Shown here one piece after another: positions 15,932-24,993 of a DNA stretch of 64,000 bases. Within the stretch, counting starts at the first letter, position 1. Each line of letters opens with the position of its first letter. Source of the stretch: Acidimicrobiaceae bacterium (GTDB taxonomy: Bacteria > Actinomycetota > Acidimicrobiia > Acidimicrobiales > Aldehydirespiratoraceae). Where the stretch lies: contig VYFQ01000002.1 of assembly GCA_009842325.1 (NCBI GenBank), positions 1 to 64,000 on the forward strand, in the 5' to 3' direction. Under the pieces are notes generated by a model. That model saw only the letters and a program-made list of their open reading frames with translations. It was not told where the DNA came from and ran no database searches. The position numbers and the translations under genes are program-made.

Positions 15932-17556
15932 CCCATCAGGCCGAGGCAGGCCACCAGGGGGTCTTCCGCCCATCCGGCGCCCCACCGCTGTTGCGGGTCG
16001 CGGGCCTGGCCCTGGCCCTGGCGTTCGCGTTCCCCGGTGTGTACCTGGTGTACCGGAACTTCGCGGAGGGCGCCGACCCGGCCGGGCTGCTCATCAGCGA
16101 CCGCACCCTCGGGCCGCTGTGGCGCTCGGTTCGACTCGCGGTGTCGGTGTCGGGCGCCGCACTGGTGCTGGGCACCGCGCTGGCGTGGCTCACCACCCGC
16201 ACCGACCTTGCGTGGCGTCGGCTGTGGCGGGTGCTGCTGCCGCTGCCTCTCGTCTTTCCCACCTTCGTCGGAGCGGCCGCGTTCATACATACCCTCAACC
16301 CCGGCGGCCTGGCCAACGATCTCCTCGCCGGGATTGGCCTGGACCGAACGCCGGAGCTTCGGGGCTTCTACGGTGCGTGGCTCGTCCTGACCCTGATGAC
16401 CTACCCGTACGTGTACCTGCCGGTGGCGGCCCGGCTGCGGCAGTTGCCGGGATCGCTGGAGGAGAGTGCCCGGGTGCTGGGCGAGACCGCGCTGAAGGTC
16501 TTCGGGCGGATCTGCCTCCCCCAGATCGCCACCGCCATGGGCGCGGGGACGCTGCTGGTGTTCCTCTACACGCTCAGCGACTTCGGCGCGGTTCAACTCA
16601 TGCGCTACGACACTCTCACGAGGGCCATCGCCACCAACCAGCTCGCCAACCCGCCGGTGGCTCTGGCTCTCAGCCTGCTGCTGCTCGTGCTGGCCGCGCT
16701 GGTGGTGCTGGCCGAGCGGCGCTTCTCGCGCAGCCTGCCCGACGCAGCAGCAGTGCAGTCGAGCCGACCCATGGTCTACGACCTCGGCCGCTGGCGGCTG
16801 CCCGCGCTGGGCTTCGTAGCCCTGTCGGCCGGCGCGGGTGTGGGAGCGCCGCTGGTGGCGCTGGTGGACTGGGCGGCGCGCGGCCTGGTGCGCTCGGCGA
16901 CAGGCGGGAGATCCCTGACGATCGACGGCGCGAAGGTGCTGGAGGCGACCACCAACACACTGGGCGCGAGCCTGGTGGCCGCGGTCCTGTCGACCGCCGC
17001 GGTGCTGCCCATCGCGCTGCTGGTCGGCCGGTACCGGTCGCGCCTGGGGTCGTTCGCGCACGCCGTCGTGGTGAGCACCTTCGCCCTTCCCGGCATTCTC
17101 ATCGCGCTGTCGATGCGCTTCTGGACGTTGCGATCGGATCTGGCGTTCGAGCTGCTCAACGACACCATGGCCCTGCTGATCTTCGCCTACATGGTCCGGT
17201 TCGGATCGCTGGCGATGGGGGTGACGCTGGTCGCGGTCCGCAGCGTCCCGGAGAGGCTGCACGACTCGGCCCGCATCCTGGGCGCGGGCCGGCTGCGCCG
17301 GTTCTTCGCAGTGGACCTTCCCATGATGGGCCCCGGCCTGCTGGCCGGGACCGGCCTGGTACTCCTGTCGGTGATGAAGGAGCTGCCGATCAGCCTGTTC
17401 GTCTCACCGCTGGGCTTCTTCACACTGACGACGCAGATCTTCGGCTCCTTCGAGGAGGCCTTCATCGCCGAGGCCGGGATCATGGCAGTGGTGCTGGTGG
17501 GTCTGTCGTTCGTGCTGACGTGGTTCCTGGTGATCCGCCGCGATCACCTCATGTGA
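15922..17556 (+). CDS. Ferric iron ABC transporter permease (FbpB-like, fused two-domain)
   Basis: 544 residues with about 12 predicted membrane helices arranged as two homologous halves, the FbpB/SfuB architecture. Each half has an EAA-type loop that contacts the ATPase: EESARVLGETALKVFGRICLP in the first half and HDSARILGAGRLRRFFAVDLP in the second. It moves Fe3+ from the binding protein across the cytoplasmic membrane. GTG 15922 lies in the second copy of a 39-bp duplication, which moved it 36 nt away from the binding-protein stop. The ATPase (FbpC) must be supplied from elsewhere because bfr follows directly. Confidence 0.88.
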   Translation: MTVAHQAEAGHQGVFRPSGAPPLLRVAGLALALAFAFPGVYLVYRNFAEGADPAGLLISDRTLGPLWRSVRLAVSVSGAALVLGTALAWLTTRTDLAWRRLWRVLLPLPLVFPTFVGAAAFIHTLNPGGLANDLLAGIGLDRTPELRGFYGAWLVLTLMTYPYVYLPVAARLRQLPGSLEESARVLGETALKVFGRICLPQIATAMGAGTLLVFLYTLSDFGAVQLMRYDTLTRAIATNQLANPPVALALSLLLLVLAALVVLAERRFSRSLPDAAAVQSSRPMVYDLGRWRLPALGFVALSAGAGVGAPLVALVDWAARGLVRSATGGRSLTIDGAKVLEATTNTLGASLVAAVLSTAAVLPIALLVGRYRSRLGSFAHAVVVSTFALPGILIALSMRFWTLRSDLAFELLNDTMALLIFAYMVRFGSLAMGVTLVAVRSVPERLHDSARILGAGRLRRFFAVDLPMMGPGLLAGTGLVLLSVMKELPISLFVSPLGFFTLTTQIFGSFEEAFIAEAGIMAVVLVGLSFVLTWFLVIRRDHLM

Positions 17557-17586
17557 GGCTTCAGGCGGGCCGGTTAGGGTGGGGCC

Positions 17587-18057
17587 ATGCAAGGCTCACC
17601 GGAGATCATCGAGTTCCTGAACGAGGCGCTGGGCGCCGAGGTCACCGCCATCAACCAGTACTTCGTCAACTCCAAGGTGTGCGAGGACTGGGGCTGGACC
17701 CGCCTGGCCGCCAAGATGCGCGAGGAGTCCATCGAGGAGATGCACGACGCCGAGAAGCTGATGGACCGCATCCTGTACCTGGACGGGTTGCCCCGGCTTG
17801 AGAGCCTCAGCAGCGTGCGGGCCGGCAAGACGGTCGAGGAGCAGATGGAGAACGACCGGCAGCTCGAGGTGTCCGCCATCGACCGCTATCGCCGGGGAGT
17901 GGCCCTCGCCGAGGAACACGGCGACGTGGGCACCCGCGAGCTGCTCGAGCATCTGCTGGTGGGCGAGGAGGAGCACCTCGACTGGATCGAGACCCAGCAG
18001 ACCATGATCGCCGACATCGGCATCCAGAGGTACCTCCAGTCGCAGATCGGCGACTGA
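17587..18057 (+). CDS. bfr: Bacterioferritin
   Basis: 156 residues, aligning end to end with E. coli Bfr. Ferroxidase ligands are present: Glu18 in GAEVTAINQYF, Glu51 and His54 in EEMHDAEK, Glu94 in LEVSAIDRYR, and Glu127/His130 in GEEEHLDWIE. The haem-ligating Met lies within EEMHDAE, so this is a haem-containing bacterioferritin rather than plain ferritin. It oxidises and stores iron in a 24-mer cytoplasmic shell. TAGGGT at 17575-17580 ends 6 nt before the ATG, a likely leaderless start. It follows the iron-transporter genes, giving an uptake-plus-storage set. Confidence 0.95.
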   Translation: MQGSPEIIEFLNEALGAEVTAINQYFVNSKVCEDWGWTRLAAKMREESIEEMHDAEKLMDRILYLDGLPRLESLSSVRAGKTVEEQMENDRQLEVSAIDRYRRGVALAEEHGDVGTRELLEHLLVGEEEHLDWIETQQTMIADIGIQRYLQSQIGD

Positions 18058-18102
18058 GCGGCCGATCCCGCCGGCACCCCGGCGCTGAGCCAGCGGGCAC
18101 GC

Positions 18103-20301
18103 GTGGACGGGACTGAGTCGTTCCCCAGGCGCCAGGCCCTCACCCGGCGCTTCACGCTGGGCGAGCCCCGCGACATCAGAGTGTCCGACGACGGCGCCCG
18201 GGTGATGTTCCTGCGCTCATCGGGGCCGGTCGACCCCGTCAACTCGCTGTGGGTGCTCGATGTGGCCACCAGTGCCGAGCGCCTGGTTGTCGACCCGCGC
18301 CGCCTCACCGAGTCCGGCGACAGGAATCTCCCGCCGGCGGAGCAAGCCCGGCGCGAGCGCGTCCGGGAGACCGGTTCCGGCATCGTCTCGTACGACGTTG
18401 ACGACGCTCTGACCGCGGCGGTGTTCGCGCTGGACGGGCAGTTGTGGCGGGTGAGCCTTGTCGAGGGCGGTCCACCCGAGCCGCTGGCCGCGTCGCCGGG
18501 CGCGTTCGATCCCCGCCTGTCGCCCGACGGTGCCCGGGTGGCCTACGTGGCCGGACCGATCCTGCGGGTGACCGGGGACGCCCCCGGCGACCGGGCCGTC
18601 GTCGAGGAGGCCGGCGAGACGGTGACCTGGGGTTCAGCAGAATTCGTGGCCGCCGAGGAGATGGGCCGCACTCGGGGGCACTGGTGGTCCCCCGACGGCC
18701 GGCGCCTGCTCGCGGCCCGGGTGGACACATCGCCGGTGCCGCGCTGGTGGATCGCGGACGCGGCCTCGCCCGGCCGCGAGCCCACGGAGATCCGCTACCC
18801 GGCCGCGGGCGAAGCCAACGCCGAAGTCGCTCTGGCCGTATTCGACCTCGACGACGCCGCTGAACCGGTCACGGTCGCTTGGGACGAGGACGGCTGGGAG
18901 TACCTGGCCGCGGTTCGCTGGAGTGCTGACGGCTTGCTGCTCACCGTCCAGACCCGCGATCAGCGCACCCTTGGCGTATTGCAGGCCGACCCCGACACCG
19001 GGGCCTGCCGGCTCCTGCGCCGTATCACCGACGCCGCCTGGGTTGATCTCGTTCCAGGCGTGCCGAGGCTGGCCGGCTCCAGGCTCGTCACGGTCGAGGA
19101 TCGGGGATCAGGCGGACTTTCTGTCAATTCTCCACCTCAGAGGTGGGATTCTGACAGAAGTTCAGCCCGCTCAGGGGAACTTGACACAGCTCGAAGGCTG
19201 TGTGTGGACGGCGAGGCGCTCACACCGGATGACATGCAGGTCCGGGCCGTTCACAACGCCGATGAGGCGGGCGTTGTCGTCACCGCGTCGGTCGACCCGG
19301 CCGAAGTCCATGCGGTCCGGGTGGGCTGGGACGGAGCCCTCGAATGGCTCACCACTCAAGCGGGAGTGCACGGGGTGGCAGCCGGCGGCAACACGACCGT
19401 CATCGCAAGCCGCTCGCTCGAACATCCCGGCCGGCGCTGCACGGTGCGGTCGCGGCGGCGCGCCGAGCGGGACCTCCTCATCGCCTCCCACGCAGCCGAT
19501 CCGGGCCTGGATCTGAACGTCGAGATCGTCGAGCTCGGACCCCGCAGGCTCGTCTCGGCCGTGGTCCTGCCCTCGGGGCCGGCCGCGGCAGGCGATGGTC
19601 CGCTGCCGGTGCTGCTCGATCCCTACGGCGGTCCCCACGCCCAGCGGGTGCAGCGAGCCGAGGCTCTGTTCCACACCTCGCAGTGGTTCGCGGAGGCGGG
19701 CTTCGCTGTGCTGGTCGTGGACGGGCGGGGCACACCCGGTCGGGGCCCGGCCTTCGAGCGGGCGGTGCGGGGCGACCTCGCCGACCCGGTCCTGGAGGAC
19801 CAGATCGAGGCGCTGGGCGACGCCGCCGACCGCTATCCGGTGCTCGACCTGGCGAGGGTGGCCATCCGGGGCTGGTCCTTCGGCGGCTACCTGGCCGCGC
19901 TGGCCGTGCTGCGTCGGCCCGATGTGTTCGCGGCGGCCATAGCCGGCGCGCCGGTCACCGACTGGCGCCTCTACGACACCCACTACACCGAGCGCTACCT
20001 GGGGCACCCGGCGGACGAGCCCGGAAACTACGAGCGAACCGACCTGGGCCCGCTGGCGCCCGGCCTGCAAAGACCCCTGATGCTCATCCACGGCCTGGCC
20101 GACGACAACGTGGTGGCCGCCCACACCCTGAGGCTGTCGCAAGCGCTGACCGAGGCGGGCCGGGCCCACACCGTGCTCCCCCTCAGCGGGATCACCCACA
20201 TGACGCCCCAGGAGGAGGTGGCCGAGAACCTGCTCCTTCTGCAGCTCCGCTTCCTACAGGACGCGCTGGGCCTGCAATCCTCAAACGAGGGAGGAACTTG
20301 A
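18103..20301 (+). CDS. S9 family prolyl oligopeptidase / dipeptidyl-peptidase IV-like peptidase
   Basis: 732 residues: an N-terminal beta-propeller region (about 1-470) and a C-terminal alpha/beta hydrolase. The triad is Ser in RGWSFGGYLA (near 590), Asp in HGLADDNVV (near 665) and His in GITHMTPQEE (near 697). The DPP IV-type Glu pair appears as FVAAEEMGR in the propeller, suggesting aminopeptidase-like release of dipeptides. No signal peptide is seen, so it is probably cytoplasmic. Residues about 332-360 are an apparent in-frame insertion made of a palindromic DNA element (see the repeat). GTG 18103 start. The stop overlaps the next ATG by 1 nt (TGATG). Confidence 0.9.
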   Translation: MDGTESFPRRQALTRRFTLGEPRDIRVSDDGARVMFLRSSGPVDPVNSLWVLDVATSAERLVVDPRRLTESGDRNLPPAEQARRERVRETGSGIVSYDVDDALTAAVFALDGQLWRVSLVEGGPPEPLAASPGAFDPRLSPDGARVAYVAGPILRVTGDAPGDRAVVEEAGETVTWGSAEFVAAEEMGRTRGHWWSPDGRRLLAARVDTSPVPRWWIADAASPGREPTEIRYPAAGEANAEVALAVFDLDDAAEPVTVAWDEDGWEYLAAVRWSADGLLLTVQTRDQRTLGVLQADPDTGACRLLRRITDAAWVDLVPGVPRLAGSRLVTVEDRGSGGLSVNSPPQRWDSDRSSARSGELDTARRLCVDGEALTPDDMQVRAVHNADEAGVVVTASVDPAEVHAVRVGWDGALEWLTTQAGVHGVAAGGNTTVIASRSLEHPGRRCTVRSRRRAERDLLIASHAADPGLDLNVEIVELGPRRLVSAVVLPSGPAAAGDGPLPVLLDPYGGPHAQRVQRAEALFHTSQWFAEAGFAVLVVDGRGTPGRGPAFERAVRGDLADPVLEDQIEALGDAADRYPVLDLARVAIRGWSFGGYLAALAVLRRPDVFAAAIAGAPVTDWRLYDTHYTERYLGHPADEPGNYERTDLGPLAPGLQRPLMLIHGLADDNVVAAHTLRLSQALTEAGRAHTVLPLSGITHMTPQEEVAENLLLLQLRFLQDALGLQSSNEGGT
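19119..19186. repeat. Palindromic element inserted in frame in the S9 peptidase gene
   Basis: A 41-nt imperfect palindrome at 19119-19159: outer arms TTCTGTCA / TGACAGAA, 5 mismatched positions, and inner arms CCACCT / AGGTGG around the loop CAG. A second hairpin follows directly (AAGTTC at 19158-19163, GAACTT at 19177-19182). It has the same architecture and outer TTCTGT/ACAGAA ends as the two tandem copies at 52087-52198. It stays in frame and encodes a low-complexity Ser/Arg-rich stretch that does not look like native propeller sequence. Confidence 0.7.
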
Positions 20302-21491
20302 TGAACCCGAACTCTGAGCAGGTCGCAGCCGAGCGGGAGGCCCGGCTGCTCGACGGGCGAGCCTGGGAGGACTTCTGCGACACGCTCAAGGCCGCCGGTC
20401 GCATCGTGCTTCGCGAGACCCCCGACGGCGACGGCCAGGACCGGGTGGAGGGCTTCCGCTACCTCACCCGCATGATCATGATGGCCTCGGCCCGGGCCAT
20501 CGAACGCCGCATGCCCGGTACCCGCCCCCGGCCGATCCGGCTCATCCCGCCCCCGCTGAGGGGCGGGCAGGGCGTGCAGTCGCCCAACCAGGACCACATC
20601 GTTCAGCCCGTGGACGCCCGCTACCGCTACCGGGTCACGGGCACGCTCGGCAGCGCCTACACCCACCTGTCGGCGTGGAGCCCGCCCATCCCCGACGACG
20701 TCGGCGCGTTCGATGTAGGCCTGGGAGCCGAAGACTTCCTCCCCGGCTTCAATCCGAACATGGCGCTGACCCCCCACAGCTTCGTGCTGGCCGAGCTGGC
20801 CGCCGCCGACGGAGCCGTGGACTTCGTGATGTCGGTCGACGACCCCGGCCCGGACGAGGTGTGGTTCCCGATGACGCCGCAGACCCGCGAGCTGATGGGC
20901 CGGGTCGTCTACGCCGACCGCGGCTCGGAGTCGCCGCCCCGGCTGGAGATCAGCTGCCTCGACGAGCATCCCCGCCCGGCCACGCCCGAGCCCGACGACA
21001 TGGCGGTTCGGCTGGCCGTGGCCGCTCAGCTGGTGCTGGGACTGCTCAGCGACTACGGGGGGTGGACCCGCGACCTGCTGACCCGCGAGAACCAGCTGGA
21101 GTACACCAAGGAGTGGTACGAGCGCATCGGAGGGTCGCCCGACGACCGCCACTTCGAGTTCGGCTACTGGCGGCTGGAGCCCGGCACCGCGCTGGTGGTG
21201 GAGTTCGCCGAGCCTCACTGCCAGCACTGGAACTTCCAGCTGTGCAACCACTGGATGGAGAACCTCGCCGACTATTTCCGGGGCCGGGGCTACGTGGACA
21301 GCGAGAACGCGACACGCACATCCGACGGCAGGGTGCGGATCGTGGTGGCCGCCACCGACCCGGGTGTAGCCAACTGGATAGACCCCGGCGACCGGGACCA
21401 CGGCGTGATGGGCCTGCGCTTCGTCCAGCCCGACGCGCCGCCCGAGATCTCGAGCCGCCTGGTGCCGCTCGAGGAGCTGTCTTCATCCTGA
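20301..21491 (+). CDS. DUF1214-like domain protein
   Basis: 396 residues; function unknown. The C-terminal part resembles DUF1214 domains: GYWRLEPGTALVVEF, CQHWNFQLCNHWMENL, then the beta-strand stretch TSDGRVRIVVAATDPGVANW followed by DPGDRDHGVMGLRFVQP. The N-terminus is Arg/Glu-rich with no signal peptide, and an Asn/Gln-rich PNQDHIVQPVDARYRYRVTG segment opens the domain. ATG 20301 has a strong GGGAGGAAC site and overlaps the S9 peptidase stop by 1 nt, so the two are translationally coupled. It ends before a long hairpin terminator shared with the convergent operon. Confidence 0.75.
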   Translation: MNPNSEQVAAEREARLLDGRAWEDFCDTLKAAGRIVLRETPDGDGQDRVEGFRYLTRMIMMASARAIERRMPGTRPRPIRLIPPPLRGGQGVQSPNQDHIVQPVDARYRYRVTGTLGSAYTHLSAWSPPIPDDVGAFDVGLGAEDFLPGFNPNMALTPHSFVLAELAAADGAVDFVMSVDDPGPDEVWFPMTPQTRELMGRVVYADRGSESPPRLEISCLDEHPRPATPEPDDMAVRLAVAAQLVLGLLSDYGGWTRDLLTRENQLEYTKEWYERIGGSPDDRHFEFGYWRLEPGTALVVEFAEPHCQHWNFQLCNHWMENLADYFRGRGYVDSENATRTSDGRVRIVVAATDPGVANWIDPGDRDHGVMGLRFVQPDAPPEISSRLVPLEELSSS

Positions 21492-21601
21492 CCGCAGCGG
21501 CCCGCGATGCGTTCGGGTTGTCGCCGGGCCCAGAGTGCGCGAACATGGATCGGGTTGTCCTTCCTTGACCGAAGCCGCGTGGGCATTCGGTCACCTAGCG
21601 G

Positions 21602-21646
21602 GGCGGTGGTGCGCACTACCGGGGGGAGGAGGTGCGCATCACCGCC
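21602..21646. terminator. Bidirectional hairpin between convergent genes
   Basis: Arms at 21602-21616 and 21632-21646 pair over 15 positions (14 Watson-Crick plus one G-T) around a 15-nt loop. It sits in the 213-bp space between the convergent DUF1214-like gene (stop at 21491) and the four-helix membrane protein gene (stop at 21705). There is no T-run, as is usual for GC-rich actinobacterial terminators. I see nothing else in this intergenic stretch. Confidence 0.6.
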
Positions 21647-21704
21647 ACCGCACGACGCCGCGGCGGCGCTAGTGCCCGCAAGGACGCACCGCGATTGGTG
21701 CCGA

Positions 21705-22124
21705 TCAGTTGGCGCGGTGCTGGTAGGCGGCGATCAGCATCAGCATGCTGGCGAGCACCAAGTGGAACACCGTCGGGATCCAGGTGCTGAACCACCCGGA
21801 GTCCGACAGCACGCTCAATCCGAGCACCAGCCGCACGGCCATCACGACGAAGTAGAGGGCGGAGAACAACGTCACCGGGAGGATCAGTCGGGGGCTGATG
21901 AGTCCTTTGCCGCGGTGCATGCGGACCAGGACCACGGCGATGATCGCCAGGATGAAGACCTGCGCCCCCAGCAGCACCGGGTACGACAGTCCGCTGCCCT
22001 GGAAGTCGTCGAAGGGCGGGAGGAAGGACACCGGTCCCCACCGCTGAACGGCCTGGGCCAGGACTCGGGCCCCGAACGCGAGACTCAACACACCGAAAGC
22101 CACGGAATAGCGGCGGTGCGTCAT
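21705..22124 (-). CDS. Four-helix integral membrane protein of unknown function
   Basis: 139 residues with four predicted membrane helices, roughly residues 5-25, 46-66, 80-102 and 112-134, and short loops. A loop has HRGKGLISPRL. I do not recognise the family. Its ATG overlaps the stop of the upstream enolase-superfamily gene (ATGA), so it is translationally coupled as the last gene of the hydroxylase-GH3-enolase operon. It could be a transporter-like or cytochrome b561-like subunit, but no haem-ligating histidine pattern is convincing. Confidence 0.75.
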   Translation of the reverse strand: MTHRRYSVAFGVLSLAFGARVLAQAVQRWGPVSFLPPFDDFQGSGLSYPVLLGAQVFILAIIAVVLVRMHRGKGLISPRLILPVTLFSALYFVVMAVRLVLGLSVLSDSGWFSTWIPTVFHLVLASMLMLIAAYQHRAN

Positions 22125-23278
22125 GGTTGTGCGCCCCGGAGTTCAAGGCCTTTCGTAGCCTGCTCGTCGACGGTCAGCCCGAAGCCGCCGCCGCGGCCGG
22201 CGTCGACGGCTTCGGCGGCGGCGAGCACTCCGCCCCGACCGAACATGATGCTGGACGTAGTCAGGTCGCTCTGCAGCAGGTGGGTACCGAAGGCGCCCTC
22301 GGCCGCCACCAGGTCCGGCTCGACCGACTGCATCACGGTCAGGGCAGCTCTGGTGAGGATGCTGGTCTCTCCGACCTGACAGCCGACGATCACTCCGACG
22401 CCCAGGTCGGTCGCCCTTGCGGCCACGTCGAGCGAGCGGATGACACCCCCCATCTTCGATACCCGGACGTTGGCGATCCACGTGTCCGGTTCTCCGGCGA
22501 CTAAATCGAGTTGGTCGAGGCGCAGCATGCTCTCGTCGAGCACTATCCGCGTCCCGCACTCCGCGGCCACTTCACGGAACCCGTCGATGTCGTCGGCCTG
22601 AAGGGGCTCCTCTAACGCGAAGACGGGCCGACCCAAGCCCGTTACATGCTCAATGCAGGTGTCGGCCGACCGCCAGAGGTTGTTGGCGTCGATCCGAACC
22701 CGCAGAGTTCCGTCGGATCGACCCGGCTGCGGGGAGTCGAGGGCTGCCATTCTGCGTTGATCGCGGCGCAGCTTGCCGGACACCTTCACCTTGAAGTCGC
22801 GGAATCCCTCGGCCAGGTACCGGCGGGACTGCTGCCGGTACACCGGCCAGGGCGAGTCGCCGAGCACTGCCGAGTAGTGGAATTCGGCGGCCGGCCGGTC
22901 GACACCCAGCAGGTCCTCGATAGCCAGACCCTCGTGCTTGCCAAGCAGGTCAAGCACCGCGATCTCGGCCGCGCAGAACGCGGCCGGGTTGCGGTCGACA
23001 GCATCCTGATGGGCCGCGATCCAGGTGCGCAAGCTCTCCACGTCGGCGATCTCGGCCGCCATTGCGTCTCGGTGCTCGAGGACGAAGGCAGCCGCGCCGT
23101 CGACGGTCTCGGCGGTGACGTACGGGCGCGGGCAACTCTCGCCCCATCCGGTGGCTCCATCGGGCCCGCGTGCGGCCACGATCAGGTTGCGGGCCCTGCG
23201 ACGGCTCGCCGATGCGTGGCGGAACACCGTCTTGAACGGCACGCTGAACGTGAAGACGTCGAAGCGCTCGATCCGCAT
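22121..23278 (-). CDS. Enolase-superfamily enzyme (muconate cycloisomerase / dipeptide epimerase-like)
   Basis: 385 residues. The catalytic and metal residues of the MLE subgroup are visible in order: KVKVSG (Lys-x-Lys base), RIDANN (Asp), FALEEPL (Glu), IVLDES (Asp), then the second base Lys in RVSKMGG, and GCQVGETSI. The enzyme abstracts a proton alpha to a carboxylate and stabilises the enolate with Mg2+. The product could be a cycloisomer, an epimer or an o-succinylbenzoate-type dehydration. ATG 23278 lies 8 nt after the GH3 stop. The company of a GH3 amide synthetase makes an N-acyl or amide substrate plausible (inference). Confidence 0.88.
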   Translation of the reverse strand: MRIERFDVFTFSVPFKTVFRHASASRRRARNLIVAARGPDGATGWGESCPRPYVTAETVDGAAAFVLEHRDAMAAEIADVESLRTWIAAHQDAVDRNPAAFCAAEIAVLDLLGKHEGLAIEDLLGVDRPAAEFHYSAVLGDSPWPVYRQQSRRYLAEGFRDFKVKVSGKLRRDQRRMAALDSPQPGRSDGTLRVRIDANNLWRSADTCIEHVTGLGRPVFALEEPLQADDIDGFREVAAECGTRIVLDESMLRLDQLDLVAGEPDTWIANVRVSKMGGVIRSLDVAARATDLGVGVIVGCQVGETSILTRAALTVMQSVEPDLVAAEGAFGTHLLQSDLTTSSIMFGRGGVLAAAEAVDAGRGGGFGLTVDEQATKGLELRGAQP

Positions 23279-23286
23279 GCGAGCCG

Positions 23287-24993
23287 TCAACCGGCCTCGG
23301 CGAACGCGTTGAAGTCGAAGGCGCAGTCGTGGCCGTACTGCACATGCAAGTACTTGAACTGGGCATCCCTCTGGCCGGCGGCCACCAGCGCCCGCCGGTA
23401 CTCGGCGCCTGTGCCGGACTGCAGCCGGTGCAGGGTCATCTCGGTGAGCCGGCCGCTGGCGCGCTTGCTGTCGTACTCGATGTTCAGCCTGCGCAGCCGG
23501 GAGTCGACTCCGGTCGCGATCGACTGGTCTGCGTTCGCCCCGTGGCCCGCGGAGGGCGACCAATCGGCTGTGGCGCTTGCCGGCAGTCCACTGGGCTCCA
23601 CGTAGAGCCTGTAGCAGGCCGCGTCCACGTCGGCGAGCATGATGAAGAAGTCGGCGATCAAACCGTGCTCGCCGAGAGCTGCCGGTACCGCGTCCAGCAC
23701 CTGAGCCTCGTGGAGTTTCTCGCCGGTGATGCTGGTGATCCCGCTGCCCTTCTGCACGAAGACCAGCGTCGGGGTAGAGCCAACCCACCCGGTGACCCTG
23801 ACGATGTCGCTCATGTCGTAGCGGTAGAGGCCGTCGGGCGTGGTCACCACCACGTAGTAGTCGCATCCTGTGTCCAGTTCGCTCATCGAGAGCATCTCCG
23901 GCGAGCCCGACTCCCACGCGTCCCGCTCGGCGAACTCGAAGAACGTGTCATAGAGCGCCGGCAGGCAGGTGTTCGACGCAGGGTCGATGTTTATGGTGCC
24001 CTGCATCTCGCTGGCCACGTAGCCGGCCTCCATCACGATGCACGACTCCGGAAGCGAGGGCTGGACGCTGGCGATGGCCACGCCGCAGCTACCTCCGGTC
24101 CACGTCACCACGCCTGCGAGCCGGGGCCAGATGTCGCGGTAGGTCAGCCGGCCGCTGGCGTCCAGTCGCCTCTGAAGCTCGGCCGCCCTGCCGGGCTGGG
24201 GCTTGAGGCCGGGATCCTCGGAGGGGTCCAGCAGGGCGGCTAGTCGATCGGGCAGCTGGCCATCGGTCACCGCGGGCATGATCGTGTCAACGTGTTCATG
24301 CATCACGGTCAGCAGCCGCATGAGCGTGGAGGGGTTGGCGGTCCCGAAGGAGGTCACCCTGGCGTCGGCCAGTCCCAGGATGGCCATGATGATGTAGCGG
24401 GACTCGTAGTCCTCGACCGTGTTGATCGACGCGGGCAGTGTGTAGCGCCGCTTCAGGAGGCGGGGCTGGTTCTCCCGCAGCTTCCCGGTGGCCGATCCGT
24501 ACGGCGTGCCCCCGGCCATGTGGCCCTCGACCCCGGCACCGCCCACCATGAACACCCTGCCCGAGAGGATCGGAGCGCTCTTGGACCAAACGTGCGTGGC
24601 CAGGCGCTGGTGGGTCTTCATGCGCTTGAGGCCCGACGGGGTCAGCGGGATGTTCTTGGGATCACCGCCGGTGCCACTGGTGCGGTTGTAGTACACGGGC
24701 TGCTCGACGGTGAGACGCTTCTCGCCGGTGAGTTCCTGGCGCTCCACATGATGGCGGAGGTCCTCGTAGGTCTGCACCGGCACGGCCCGGCGGTAGTCGG
24801 CGACGCTGCGGATCGTCTCGAAGGAGTGGTCGACACCGAAGGAGGTGCGAGCATTGGCAGTCAGGATTCGGCTCAGCAGCGCCCATTGGGTCTTCTCCGG
24901 TTGGCGTGCAGAGGCCAGGAACCGCCGCAGCCCGGGCTCCTGGCCCATCGTCAACGCCGCTCTGAGGGCGACATAGCCGGCATCCGCCGGCAT
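23287..24993 (-). CDS. GH3 auxin-responsive promoter family protein (acyl-acid-amido synthetase)
   Basis: 568 residues. ATP/AMP-binding motifs of the GH3 branch of the ANL superfamily are present: PVYYNRTSGTGGDPKNIPLT (P-loop-like motif), VVTWTGGSCGV, a VMEAGYVASEMQGT stretch, and YRYDMSDIVRVTG. Family members adenylate a carboxylate and condense it with an amino acid amine. ATG 24993 overlaps the hydroxylase stop (TGATG), so a long upstream extension is not used. Part of the four-gene coupled operon. Bacterial GH3 proteins are mostly uncharacterised, so the substrate is unknown. Confidence 0.88.
   Translation of the reverse strand: MPADAGYVALRAALTMGQEPGLRRFLASARQPEKTQWALLSRILTANARTSFGVDHSFETIRSVADYRRAVPVQTYEDLRHHVERQELTGEKRLTVEQPVYYNRTSGTGGDPKNIPLTPSGLKRMKTHQRLATHVWSKSAPILSGRVFMVGGAGVEGHMAGGTPYGSATGKLRENQPRLLKRRYTLPASINTVEDYESRYIIMAILGLADARVTSFGTANPSTLMRLLTVMHEHVDTIMPAVTDGQLPDRLAALLDPSEDPGLKPQPGRAAELQRRLDASGRLTYRDIWPRLAGVVTWTGGSCGVAIASVQPSLPESCIVMEAGYVASEMQGTINIDPASNTCLPALYDTFFEFAERDAWESGSPEMLSMSELDTGCDYYVVVTTPDGLYRYDMSDIVRVTGWVGSTPTLVFVQKGSGITSITGEKLHEAQVLDAVPAALGEHGLIADFFIMLADVDAACYRLYVEPSGLPASATADWSPSAGHGANADQSIATGVDSRLRRLNIEYDSKRASGRLTEMTLHRLQSGTGAEYRRALVAAGQRDAQFKYLHVQYGHDCAFDFNAFAEAG

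Noticed and set aside
15715..17262. 515-residue minus-strand open frame antisense to the iron permease
   Set aside because: Gln/Arg/His-rich low-complexity translation with no domain; the plus strand is a full permease.
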